Shown: positions 9,304 through 17,935 of the stretch, piece after piece
Layout: every line of letters starts with the position of its first letter
Position numbering within the stretch: position 1 is the stretch's first letter
Assembly (NCBI GenBank): GCA_018000995.1
Contig: JAGNIU010000032.1
Span: 1 to 32,799, forward strand
DNA length: 32,799 nucleotides
Direction: 5' to 3'
From: Bacteroidia bacterium
GTDB lineage: Bacteria > Bacteroidota > Bacteroidia > B-17B0 > Aurantibacillaceae
Translations under genes and position numbers: made by a program
Notes under the pieces: generated by a model
The model's database searches: none
What the model saw: the letters and a program-made list of their open reading frames with translations, nothing else
What the model was told of the DNA's origin: nothing

Positions 9304-12300
9304 TTAGTTTGATCCTTCTATTACTATATAATTAAATTGTGCCGCTCCTGCTCCACCTGAAACTCCTCCAATAAAAAACACTCTGAATCCGGTATAATTA
9401 CCAGCTCCACCTAAGTTCTGAACATAAATTTTTCCAACGTTACCACCAACTAAATTTGCAGGTGTAATATTTACAACTGGAATTTTTCTGTAAGGCTTTG
9501 CATAATTAACAGTGAAGTCAAAGGTAGCGCCATAACTTCCCCCCATATTAAAAGTAATTGTACCTGCAACATCTGTAGAATGCGGCATAACTGTTCCGGC
9601 TGAACAAGCGGTACATCCTGTATTTACAGATGCAGTTGGAGCAGTCGTTTGCAATAAACCAATGTGACCATCTTCAATTAATACTCCTAAATTATTTGCT
9701 CCAGCCGTGTTGATGTTTTTTAAATGTAATGCTGCTCCGGTACCATTGGTTGAAGCGAAAACCGCATCTGCAGAACTACCCGAAGCGAAAATTTCAAACC
9801 GTCCGGCAATACCACTACCATTTTTAATACCGAAAATACTTGGTCCTGCATTTGTACTTTCACCTATAACCCCAGCAGCACTTCCTGTACCTGTAGCAAA
9901 TCCCATTACACCTGCTGATAAACTATGTGAATTACTTGTTAAACCTGTAACACCATTTACAGTGGCGGCTGATGATGTAGTATAACCATTATTCGCGTAA
10001 ATAACAGATGTAGCATTAACCGATTGAGTAACCGCTAATCGATATGCCGGATTAGGATAACCGATACCTACATTACCGTCATCTCTAACATTAAATAAAT
10101 TTACACTCGCCGTATTAGTAATTACAATTCCAAAATTAGAAATACCGGCCGTTTTAGTAGAGATGTCAAGTCCGCCACCAATTAATGCAGCACGTGTTGT
10201 AACTGAATTTGCGTTTCTTGCATAAAGCGCACGACCAGTTCCACTATTATCAATAAACACTGCATCAGAAGATCCTATATTATTCGCAACCAATGCACGC
10301 CCGCTTCCTGTATTAAAAAAAGTTCCGGTATTTGAAGCATTATTATTTTGAGCGAGTAAAACCCCGCCGGTACTTGAATTGGTTAAAAAAACAGATTCAT
10401 TACTTGGACTAGAACTTGAAACATAAAGCCCACGTCCCGAACCACTATTTGTAATCAATGCTGCATCAACACTACTACTATTACTTGCATATAAAGCTCT
10501 TCCAACACCAATATTATAGGCTGCTAAAGCATCGCCATTTCCTGATGTTTGAGCGGTTAAAGCTTGGAATGAGTTAGACGCATTTGAAATATTAAAAGAA
10601 CCCGCATTACCACTTGTTCCATTATGAACCACTTCCAATGCGTAACCAGTTCCGCCTTTATTAATAATCGCTCCTCTACCTGATCCTGTTGTAATAATAG
10701 AAAATGCATCAGATGTATTTAATGTATTGGAAATTTGTCCATAAATTAAACCACCTGTACCAGCATTTGATAAATCTAAAACTCTGGCGTTACTTGTTGC
10801 ATTGTTGTTTGCAAAATAACCGGCATAACCAATTCCATTATTACTTACCTGCAAAGCTGTACTTCCATTTGTCGCGTTACTTAAATTAATCGCAACTCCA
10901 TCTCCCATTGCAGTATTATCAACAGCAACCACGGCACCGCTTCCACTTGTATTACGAACTTGTAACACACTACTTGCATTAAACAAACTATTAACATTAC
11001 TAATGGCTACAACAGGATTAACAGTATTAGTACTTCCTACATTATTCGCCACCTCTAAGTTTGAAGAAGTAGATGCTTGCCCAATGGCAACTTTATCATT
11101 TAACACACTACCATTTGAATGAATAACACCGGTTGAATAAGTCCACGGACTAGTTGCAATTGTTTTTGTTGATACAACAGTACCTTGAGTAACTGTAATT
11201 GAATTTCCTGTAATAGTTAAAGATGGTCCGGGTACTGTAACAGTATAGTTAGGTGAAGAACCACTAACTGACGCCACACCTACCCCTGTTAAACCAACAC
11301 TTGATGGTGGTACTGTTATTGAATAATTATTTAATCCTAAAGGTGTGATAGTATTAGGTGAGTTAATTTGCAATGTAGGAGTTGCGGCACTAATTGTATA
11401 AGAAGGTGCAGATCCGGCAACAACTACGTTAGCAGAGCCTGACGTAATACTTGTTGAAGGAGAAGCGTTAACTGTATAGTTTGGATAAGTTCCGCTAACA
11501 CCAGCACCTGTAATATTCGTTGGCGCTACAGTAATTGAAAAATTATTCGCACTTAAAGTTGAAGTTGTGTGCGGAAGATTAATTTGTAATGACGTAGGAA
11601 TTGTTGTTGAAGCTCCGGGCGAGTTAATTACAAAATTGGGGTAAGTTCCTGTTACACTTGTCGCACCAACACTTGTAAAACTAGGCGACTGAACACTAAC
11701 AGTAAAATTATTTCCTGCACCAACAGGATTAACACTAGCAATTCCTGAAGCGAACATACTTACTGTGCTGCTCCCGGCTCCAACTAAAGTTGTAGTTGCA
11801 ACTGCAGTACCTTGAGTTAAAGTTAAAACATTGGTTCCTGTATTGTAATTTAAAGCCGGAGGAGGAACATCAATTGTATAACTGGGATACGTTCCGCTAA
11901 CTGAAGAAATGCCAGCCGATGTTAAGGTTACGGTTTGATCAGGAGCGGTATTTGTTATTGTTCCTCCTGAAATTGAAATGCCAGTGCTTGCAGTTGGCAC
12001 ACCAGGTGCAGTTATTGTATAGTTCGGGTAAGTTCCTGTAACTGCAGAACCGCTAATGTTTACTGTTTGAGTATTCCCTGCTGTTTCTGCATACAACGCA
12101 TAGGGTACCGAAAGTAATTGACTCGTTCCAACAGTTGAATAAGAAGTTCCACCAGTCGGATCAATGTTAACGCGAATATAATACGGACCGTTTGCCCAGG
12201 TAATTAAAGAAAATGTTCCTATACCCGCAGCACCACTTCCAATTGCTGTAGTAAAAATACCCGCGCTACTTGGTGTAATGGTGTTTGTTTCATCATACAC

Positions 12301-12471
12301 AACTGTACCACTTGCACTACCTTGCAAAATTTCAAACTTTACACCAATGGCTGTAGTAATAATTGTGCCACCTGCATCACGTGCAATGCCCTGGTAATTT
12401 AAATATTGAGGCGCTTGTGCTTTAATTGCAGAAACTGCCAACAAACAAAATAATATTATTAGTTTTTTCAT
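9304..12471 (-). CDS. Tail-fibre-like secreted protein, paralogue B (1055 aa)
   Basis: This is the longest of the four fibre paralogues. It has a signal peptide (MKKLIILFCLLAVSAIKAQ) and the shared N-terminal domain at about 20-130. Residues 135-475 hold six copies of a motif like SGTYPNYTV, each in a segment of about 40-60 residues. Residues 480-830 hold many degenerate 20-25-residue units such as GSGRALYASNSSSVDAALI and NTGSGRALVANNIGSSDAV, which suggests a beta-solenoid or trimeric beta shaft. One fibre-type VGIGYPNPAYRLAV motif follows. The C-terminal domain (935-1055) starts EDGHIGLLQ, contains a CTAC pair and VNYAKPYRKIPVVNITP, and ends FNYIVIEG. There is no T9SS sorting domain and no S74 motif. 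Two bases separate it from paralogue D, so the two are probably co-transcribed. The binding target is unknown. Confidence 0.85.
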   Translation of the reverse strand: MKKLIILFCLLAVSAIKAQAPQYLNYQGIARDAGGTIITTAIGVKFEILQGSASGTVVYDETNTITPSSAGIFTTAIGSGAAGIGTFSLITWANGPYYIRVNIDPTGGTSYSTVGTSQLLSVPYALYAETAGNTQTVNISGSAVTGTYPNYTITAPGVPTASTGISISGGTITNTAPDQTVTLTSAGISSVSGTYPSYTIDVPPPALNYNTGTNVLTLTQGTAVATTTLVGAGSSTVSMFASGIASVNPVGAGNNFTVSVQSPSFTSVGATSVTGTYPNFVINSPGASTTIPTSLQINLPHTTSTLSANNFSITVAPTNITGAGVSGTYPNYTVNASPSTSITSGSANVVVAGSAPSYTISAATPTLQINSPNTITPLGLNNYSITVPPSSVGLTGVGVASVSGSSPNYTVTVPGPSLTITGNSITVTQGTVVSTKTIATSPWTYSTGVIHSNGSVLNDKVAIGQASTSSNLEVANNVGSTNTVNPVVAISNVNSLFNASSVLQVRNTSGSGAVVAVDNTAMGDGVAINLSNATNGSTALQVSNNGIGYAGYFANNNATSNARVLDLSNAGTGGLIYGQISNTLNTSDAFSIITTGSGRGAIINKGGTGYALEVVHNGTSGNAGSFNISNASNSFQALTAQTSGNGDALAAYNIGVGRALYASNSSSVDAALITNSGSGRGLYVSSSSPSNESVFLTNSSTGGVLLAQNNNASNTGTFFNTGSGRALVANNIGSSDAVFIDNSGTGRALYARNANSVTTRAALIGGGLDISTKTAGISNFGIVITNTASVNLFNVRDDGNVGIGYPNPAYRLAVTQSVNATSVIYANNGYTTSSAATVNGVTGLTSNSHSLSAGVMGFATGTGSAAGVIGESTNAGPSIFGIKNGSGIAGRFEIFASGSSADAVFASTNGTGAALHLKNINTAGANNLGVLIEDGHIGLLQTTAPTASVNTGCTACSAGTVMPHSTDVAGTITFNMGGSYGATFDFTVNYAKPYRKIPVVNITPANLVGGNVGKIYVQNLGGAGNYTGFRVFFIGGVSGGAGAAQFNYIVIEGSN

Positions 12472-12475
12472 GTTA

Positions 12476-14413
12476 TTATCTTTCTATTACGTAATAAAAA
12501 AGTTGATAGTTCGTAAATGATCCTGGTGTGTTATTGGTCCCAACCCAAAATCCGGTGTTACCATTCGGAACTGCGAAAAGTTGTAAACCTGCTGTTTGCG
12601 GAGAGCGCGCTGTTAAAATAATAACAGGCGATCCTGTTGCTGCAAGTGGTTTATTAAATGTTACTTGTACTAAGTAATAAGGAGGTCCGGTGGCAAGTGT
12701 TCCTGTATTCATTAAAATTTCTCCTGCAATATCTGTACCTGTACCATTAATTGAACAACTTGAACCAGTACCCAATCCTGTAGAAGTTACAATAGTAGGT
12801 TTAACGGATTGTATAGTTTTTATATGTCCATTCTCCATTAATAAAGCGACGTTTGAACTTCCAGTAACTGTTGGTCCGTTTACTGCATGAATAGCTGCAC
12901 CCTGACCGTTAGTTATTGACAATAAAGCATCAGCCGAGTTGGCGGTATTTGCAATTTCGACTTTTGCCGCATTACCTGCTGAACCTGCCTTTAAGGCATA
13001 AAGCGCTAATCCATTATGACCGGCAAAACTATTTGCAAAAACACCAATTGAATTACCCGCCGATACATCAGCTTGAACACTCACGTTAGTTGATAAAGTA
13101 CCTGCAGCATAACCATAAACACCCGCAGTATTTGAGAAAGTTGTTGCACTGCTAATTCCGGAAACACCATTACCACCTCCTGAATGTGTACCATATACAC
13201 CCGCAGAAGTTGAGTTTGGATTAGAGGAAGAGGCATAAAGTCCCATTGCGCTACCGGAAGAAATTGAATAAGTATTAACTGCATTCACGGCAGCAATACC
13301 ATTAACAGCTTCTACAACGTGTAATCTGTTATTAGGTGTTGTTATGCCAATACCAACATTATCATTGGCGTTAGTTAAAGTAGTTACACTCGAAGACGGT
13401 CTTGTCCAAATACCTGTACCAGGAATTGTAGTAGTAGTTGTGCCAACCGTAAGTACGTTATTAGTGAAACTGACAGCCGGGGTAATATTTACAGTATTAA
13501 TTCCAATAGCCGGTGAATAGGATATGATGCCTGTACTAGGTGTATAAGTTAATTTTGTTGCCGGGGTACTTACTGTAAAATTATTAGCTGAATTAGTTAC
13601 AGTAGTTACGCCTGTACCGGTAATTACCGGTGGTAATGCAATAATAGTATAGGCAGGAGCTACACCGCTTACAATTACATTCGTACTGCCAGCCGTAATA
13701 CTGGTTGAGGGTGATGAAGCTATGCTGTAATTCGGATACGATCCTGATACACCAGTACCTGAAATATTTGTTGGTTGAATGGTAATTGAATAATTATTCG
13801 GGCCTAATGTTGTAATGTTATGAGGTGTATTAATTTGTAAAGAACTTGTAGGTACAGATGTAGAAGTTGAACTTGTTATGGTATAACTTGGATAAGTACC
13901 ACTTACGGTTGTTCCCCCTCCGCCAGTGATGTTCACTGTTTGATTCATGGCTGTGTTAATAATAGAACCACTGGAAATAGAAATACCCGCACCAGCAGAA
14001 TACGTTGCAGAAGCATTACCTGATGTTTTAGCGTACAAAGCATAAGGCACAGACAGTAATTGACTTGTTCCAACAGTTGAATAAGATGTTCCTCCTGCAG
14101 GATCAATACTCACAGTTAAAAAATAACTATTCGTTCCCCAACTGATAGTTGGAAAATTTCCCGTGCCAACAAAACCACCACCAATTGCTGCAGTAAAAAC
14201 ACCAACAGAACTTGGAACAACAGTATGCGTTTCATCGTAAACAACCGGACCACTTGCGCTTCCTTGATGAATTTCGAACTTAAGTCCGATTGGAGTGGTA
14301 ATAATATTTCCAATTGCATCACGTGCAATTCCCTGATAATTTACTTTTTCAGGAGCTTGTGATTTTACGAAGCCGGTAATAAACAAACAAACAATAACTA
14401 CAATCCTTTTCAT
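12476..14413 (-). CDS. Tail-fibre-like secreted protein, paralogue C (645 aa)
   Basis: This is the shortest fibre paralogue. A signal peptide and the shared N-terminal domain (APEKVNYQGIARDAIG to TSQLLSVPYALYAKT) are followed by three PNYT-type motifs (SGTYPSYTI, SGSYPNYSI, SGVAPAYTI). A fibre-shaft motif NVGIGITTPNNRLHV comes next, then alanine- and glycine-rich repeats such as TSAGVYGTHSGGGNGVSG and TAGVYGYAAG. The C-terminal domain (528-645) begins ENGHIKTIQ, contains VTFNKPLAATGSPVIIL and NTGFWVG, and ends FYYVIER. It lies 4 bp upstream of paralogue B and 20 bp downstream of paralogue A. It lacks a T9SS sorting domain and an S74 chaperone. A secreted fibrous adhesin is the best guess, held with modest confidence. 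Confidence 0.85.
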   Translation of the reverse strand: MKRIVVIVCLFITGFVKSQAPEKVNYQGIARDAIGNIITTPIGLKFEIHQGSASGPVVYDETHTVVPSSVGVFTAAIGGGFVGTGNFPTISWGTNSYFLTVSIDPAGGTSYSTVGTSQLLSVPYALYAKTSGNASATYSAGAGISISSGSIINTAMNQTVNITGGGGTTVSGTYPSYTITSSTSTSVPTSSLQINTPHNITTLGPNNYSITIQPTNISGTGVSGSYPNYSIASSPSTSITAGSTNVIVSGVAPAYTIIALPPVITGTGVTTVTNSANNFTVSTPATKLTYTPSTGIISYSPAIGINTVNITPAVSFTNNVLTVGTTTTTIPGTGIWTRPSSSVTTLTNANDNVGIGITTPNNRLHVVEAVNGIAAVNAVNTYSISSGSAMGLYASSSNPNSTSAGVYGTHSGGGNGVSGISSATTFSNTAGVYGYAAGTLSTNVSVQADVSAGNSIGVFANSFAGHNGLALYALKAGSAGNAAKVEIANTANSADALLSITNGQGAAIHAVNGPTVTGSSNVALLMENGHIKTIQSVKPTIVTSTGLGTGSSCSINGTGTDIAGEILMNTGTLATGPPYYLVQVTFNKPLAATGSPVIILTARSPQTAGLQLFAVPNGNTGFWVGTNNTPGSFTNYQLFYYVIER

Positions 14414-14433
14414 ATTTCGCTTTAAAACTTTAA

Positions 14434-17388
14434 TTAATGTGTTTCTTTTACAATTATTTGGTCTGTCCAGTTTCCAGGATTAACGAAAACAGAAGTTGTT
14501 ATACCACTTGATGAAGAAACCCAAATCTGAATACTGTGAACACCGGCTGAAAGATTTTCAACAATACCTTTCGCAACAATATTAGTATAGTTTGGTGAAT
14601 CTGTAGACCAATAAACTGCTCTTCCTGAAAAAGAAGCACAAGGATTTCCATCTACTTTTATTTCCAGAACAACTCCTGCCCCACCAGGGACTCCACTCGC
14701 AGACATATGCCCAATATAATCAATCTCCAAAGTAGTACCGGCCTCTAATTTATTATACGCATAAGACATTCCTGTTACCATTACTGCAGTTGAGGAAACA
14801 TTAGACATTCCTGATGCGGTTGGATAAAAATAACTATATGAACTTCCTTTTTTCCAAGAAGAAGTTCCTGAAGTGTTAGAAACTAAAATTTTACCATCAC
14901 CTTGTGAACCATCCACAATTGTTACAGCTCCTGCAACATGAAGTTTAGATGCTGGGGCACCTGTTCCTAAACCAATATTACCATTTGCGTCAAGTATTGT
15001 AAAATCATTTCGTACAGCATTATAATTATAAATATGATAATTGTTATCGGTTGTTAATGTAATCCCCGCACCCCATCTCCAAATTCCATTTAATGCATTT
15101 ACAAACCTAGGCGTACCACCTGTTAAATCATTAGTAATAACTGAACTCTGATCTAATAAAATACTATTTTGTCCGGGATTAGTTTCAAATAAGGCGCTAC
15201 CATTATGAACGTGTAATAATTGTGTTGGTGTTCCAATTCCAATTCCAACGTAACCAGTATTATTTTTAATTGTTATTGCATCAATTGAATTTGCCGATGC
15301 AAATGGCAGGTTAGCAGGTGCCCCTGTTGCCAAAACCGCTAATTTTAAATCGCTACTGGTTTCGTAAATACCGGTGTAACCACTGTTAACACCACCAACA
15401 GCTCCTAAAAATAAGCGACTGCCATTTAAACGTAAACTTCCATTAACGTCTAACTCTGAAACCGGCGTAGTTGTACCCATTCCAATTTTCCCGGAACCGT
15501 CAATAAAAATTCGATTTGGTGTATTGTTTGTCCAAAAATTCATTGTATTGTTAGTAATATCATATTGTATTCTTCCCATAAAATGATTTCCGGTGAATCC
15601 AAATGCTAAACTTGCTAAAGAACCTCCCGGAGATAATAAAGATAAATCCGTATTAGTTGAACTCTGTAATTGTAAAAGTTCAGAAGGTCCGGTAGTACCT
15701 ATACCAACTTTTCCTGTTGATGTAATTCCCATTTGTCCAGTTGAACCATTAGTACCAAAACTCATTAAATCAGAAGTATTATCATATACAATTCTTCCTC
15801 TTTGGTGATTCCCGGCGTTACCAAAATATAAACTTGCATTGGTTCCTGATAAAATTGAAACAGCCGTTAAACTTCCTCCCGTTTCTACCTGTAATAATTC
15901 AGTTGCTGTAACAACATTTCCAATTCCAACAAAACCTGTTGGATTAAATATTCTAATACGTTGACTGTTTTGCGTTCTGAAAACAAGATCTTGCGCATCT
16001 GTGGTACCTAAAAAATTAGCACCGGCATTTGTGCCTGTATTTCCAAGTGTACTCCACCCAGCTGAAGTTCCTGTAGAGGTTGCGCCTAGTGTGAAGTTAG
16101 GAGCAGTTCCACTTAGTGCTAAACCGTTACCGGCTGTATAATGTGGTATTGTAATGGAATTACTTCCTGCTGAAATCACGTTACTGTTAGTGCCGCTTAC
16201 AGTTAAGGTTGGTTGAGGAATTGAAACAGAAGTGGTACTCATTCCATTTGTTAAAGTACCCGTAGAACTACTAGAAAAGTTTAATGAATAATTTGGTGTA
16301 GTAACAGTATAAGTTGGCGAGGTTCCACTCACAATCATGTTTAATCCTGCGGATACAGTTGTTGCAGGAGAACTCGGTAATACTACGGCGTTACCACCAG
16401 TAATGCTTAAAACGTTTGTCGACAATGATAAAGTTGGTGTTGCGTTTATTGTGTAGTTAGGATATGTTCCATTTACAGTTACGTTTGTACCACTCGAAAC
16501 AGTTACAGTTTGATTTGGTGCTGTATTCGTAATGATGGTTCCTGAAGTAAGACCAATCCCCGCACCGTTAGTATAGGTTGTTCCTGTTGGTAATGTTACT
16601 GTATTACCATTAGAAATACTTAATTGCGCCCCTGATAATGACAATGTAGGTATAGATGAAATGGTAAAGTTGGGATCAGCACCTGTAACGGAAATATTAG
16701 AGTTACCGGGTGTAATTGTTGTTGGTGGCGTTGATGTTACTGTAAAGTTGGGATATGTACCGGTTGCACCACTAATAGTTACTGTTTGGTCGGGAGCTGT
16801 ATTGGTAATTGTTCCTGATATAATAGAAATTCCATTTCCCGCAGTAGGTGTTGCACCAGAACTAACTGTGTAGTTTGGATAAGAACCCGTAACGCCAGAA
16901 CCACTAATGTTTACAGTTTGATTTGGTGCTGAGTTGGTAATTGTTCCTGAATTTATGGTGATGCCATTGCCTGCTGTAAATGTTTGTGCGTTACCTGCTG
17001 TTTCCGCATACAAAGCATACGGAACAGAAAGTAACTGACTTGTTCCAACAGTAGAATAAGAAGTCCCTCCTGCCGGATCAATACTCAATCTAATAAAATA
17101 AGGGCCGTTTGCCCAGTTGATACCTCCTATCGAACCCACTCCGGGGGAACCTGCGCCGATAGCAGTAGTAAAAATTCCTGCACTGCTTGGTGTGATGTTA
17201 TTGGTTTCATCAAACACCAATGTACCACTCGCACTACCCTGTAGTATCTCGAATTTAATTCCGATAGGTGAGGTAATGATAGTTCCGGCCGAATTACGTG
17301 CAATACCCTGGTAGTTTAATAATTGCGGAGCTTGTGAAAACGAAACTGCACTTACAAAAAGAAGCGCGAAAAATAGAACTTTTCTCAT
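14434..17388 (-). CDS. Tail-fibre-like secreted protein, paralogue A (984 aa), first gene of the operon
   Basis: Signal peptide (MRKVLFFALLFVSAVSFSQ), then the shared N-terminal domain at 20-130. Residues 135-430 hold six PNYT-type motifs, often next to the phrase GTITNTAPDQTVTI. Residues 450-848 carry five fibre-shaft motifs of the form VGIGTxxPxxxLxV (VGIGTTGPSELLQL, IGMGTTTPVSELDV, IGLGTGAPASKLHV). The C-terminal domain (about 849-984) is unlike that of the other three: it contains LEIDYIGHMSA, VVLEIKVDGNPC and GVHSIQIWVSSSSG. This could be a jelly-roll or C1q-like head, but I cannot confirm that. As the promoter-proximal gene it should be expressed at least as strongly as the rest. No T9SS sorting domain and no S74 motif are visible. 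Confidence 0.85.
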   Translation of the reverse strand: MRKVLFFALLFVSAVSFSQAPQLLNYQGIARNSAGTIITSPIGIKFEILQGSASGTLVFDETNNITPSSAGIFTTAIGAGSPGVGSIGGINWANGPYFIRLSIDPAGGTSYSTVGTSQLLSVPYALYAETAGNAQTFTAGNGITINSGTITNSAPNQTVNISGSGVTGSYPNYTVSSGATPTAGNGISIISGTITNTAPDQTVTISGATGTYPNFTVTSTPPTTITPGNSNISVTGADPNFTISSIPTLSLSGAQLSISNGNTVTLPTGTTYTNGAGIGLTSGTIITNTAPNQTVTVSSGTNVTVNGTYPNYTINATPTLSLSTNVLSITGGNAVVLPSSPATTVSAGLNMIVSGTSPTYTVTTPNYSLNFSSSSTGTLTNGMSTTSVSIPQPTLTVSGTNSNVISAGSNSITIPHYTAGNGLALSGTAPNFTLGATSTGTSAGWSTLGNTGTNAGANFLGTTDAQDLVFRTQNSQRIRIFNPTGFVGIGNVVTATELLQVETGGSLTAVSILSGTNASLYFGNAGNHQRGRIVYDNTSDLMSFGTNGSTGQMGITSTGKVGIGTTGPSELLQLQSSTNTDLSLLSPGGSLASLAFGFTGNHFMGRIQYDITNNTMNFWTNNTPNRIFIDGSGKIGMGTTTPVSELDVNGSLRLNGSRLFLGAVGGVNSGYTGIYETSSDLKLAVLATGAPANLPFASANSIDAITIKNNTGYVGIGIGTPTQLLHVHNGSALFETNPGQNSILLDQSSVITNDLTGGTPRFVNALNGIWRWGAGITLTTDNNYHIYNYNAVRNDFTILDANGNIGLGTGAPASKLHVAGAVTIVDGSQGDGKILVSNTSGTSSWKKGSSYSYFYPTASGMSNVSSTAVMVTGMSYAYNKLEAGTTLEIDYIGHMSASGVPGGAGVVLEIKVDGNPCASFSGRAVYWSTDSPNYTNIVAKGIVENLSAGVHSIQIWVSSSSGITTSVFVNPGNWTDQIIVKETH

Positions 17389-17402
17389 TTTTAAAAATTT
17401 AT

Positions 17403-17434
17403 TAAAGTTAATGAATTAATTCTTAAAGACCAAA
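17403..17434 (-). promoter_or_regulatory. Candidate promoter of the fibre/T9SS operon
   Basis: On the minus strand a TTTG (17434-17431) is followed after 20 nt by TAACTTTA (17410-17403). This matches the Bacteroidota form TTTG, N19-21, TAnnTTTG with one mismatch. The -7 box ends 14 nt before the ATG at 17388, so the leader would be very short. Confidence 0.45.
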
Positions 17435-17444
17435 GGCTTAAATT

Positions 17445-17471
17445 GTTGATTATAAAGAATATAATATCAAC
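17445..17471. repeat. Imperfect inverted repeat upstream of operon promoter
   Basis: Perfect 6-bp outer arms (GTTGAT and ATCAAC) flank an AT-rich imperfect centre of 15 bp. It lies about 10 bp upstream of the proposed -33 box, a suitable place for a regulator. No function is proven, and AT-rich palindromes also occur by chance. Confidence 0.3.
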
Positions 17472-17486
17472 ATTTTATTAAGAATA

Positions 17487-17512
17487 CCCATTTTAGTCGA
17501 AGTTAAAACGGG
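17487..17512 (-). terminator. Hairpin after the MazG-like gene, possible terminator
   Basis: The minus-strand transcript can form a 9-bp stem (CCCGTTTTA with TAAAATGGG, one G-U pair) around an 8-nt loop, 24 bp after the stop at 17536. Only a weak, broken T-tract follows, so termination is uncertain. It separates the region 2 operon from the fibre operon. Confidence 0.35.
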
Positions 17513-17535
17513 CTTAAAAGGAGAAAAAGGGCTGT

Positions 17536-17931
17536 TTATTTTTGATCCAAAACCGATTTAATATTCGGGCGGAAATACAAGTTGCTCTTCAATATTTTTC
17601 CATCTTCACGATAAATGGGCTGGCCCCCTTCATCAAGTTTACTCATGTTACTGCGATGAATCTCATCATACACTTCTTCAATTTTGTGTTGAAGTCCGTG
17701 TTTTAAAATAGTTCCGAATAAAATATACAATTGATCGCCTAACGCATCTGCCACTTCAATAATATCGCCATTCTTACAAGCTTCTAAATATTCTTCGTTT
17801 TCTTCTTTAATTAAATTGTAGCGAAGTGTATAATCCCTCTCTTCTATCAATGTAATTTCCGCAGCGTTTCCAATTTTAAATACTTCGTGAAACTCTTCTA
17901 CCGATTTAATTTTTTCGTATAATTTCGACAT
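17536..17931 (-). CDS. MazG-like nucleotide pyrophosphohydrolase
   Basis: This 131-residue protein belongs to the all-alpha NTP pyrophosphohydrolase group (MazG/PRA-PH type). The metal-binding pattern is visible: EENEE at 43-47 (EExxE) and EVAD at 59-62 (ExxD), on two predicted helices. The tail SNMSKLDEGGQPIYREDGKI is typical of a subgroup common in Bacteroidota and phages. Such enzymes split nucleoside triphosphates to the monophosphate and pyrophosphate, often as house-cleaning. The exact substrate cannot be told. It starts 4 bp after the OmpH-like gene and seems to be the last gene of that operon. Confidence 0.85.
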   Translation of the reverse strand: MSKLYEKIKSVEEFHEVFKIGNAAEITLIEERDYTLRYNLIKEENEEYLEACKNGDIIEVADALGDQLYILFGTILKHGLQHKIEEVYDEIHRSNMSKLDEGGQPIYREDGKILKSNLYFRPNIKSVLDQK

Positions 17932-17935
17932 GATT

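Noticed and set aside
7226..17388. Prophage or tail-like injection device
   Set aside because: The fibre-like proteins have Sec signal peptides and T9SS-type neighbours, and no capsid, sheath, baseplate, terminase or lysis genes are present.
9304..17388. CRISPR array, suggested by repeated words
   Set aside because: The repeats are degenerate, in frame and encode protein repeats; there are no constant repeats with unique spacers and no cas genes.
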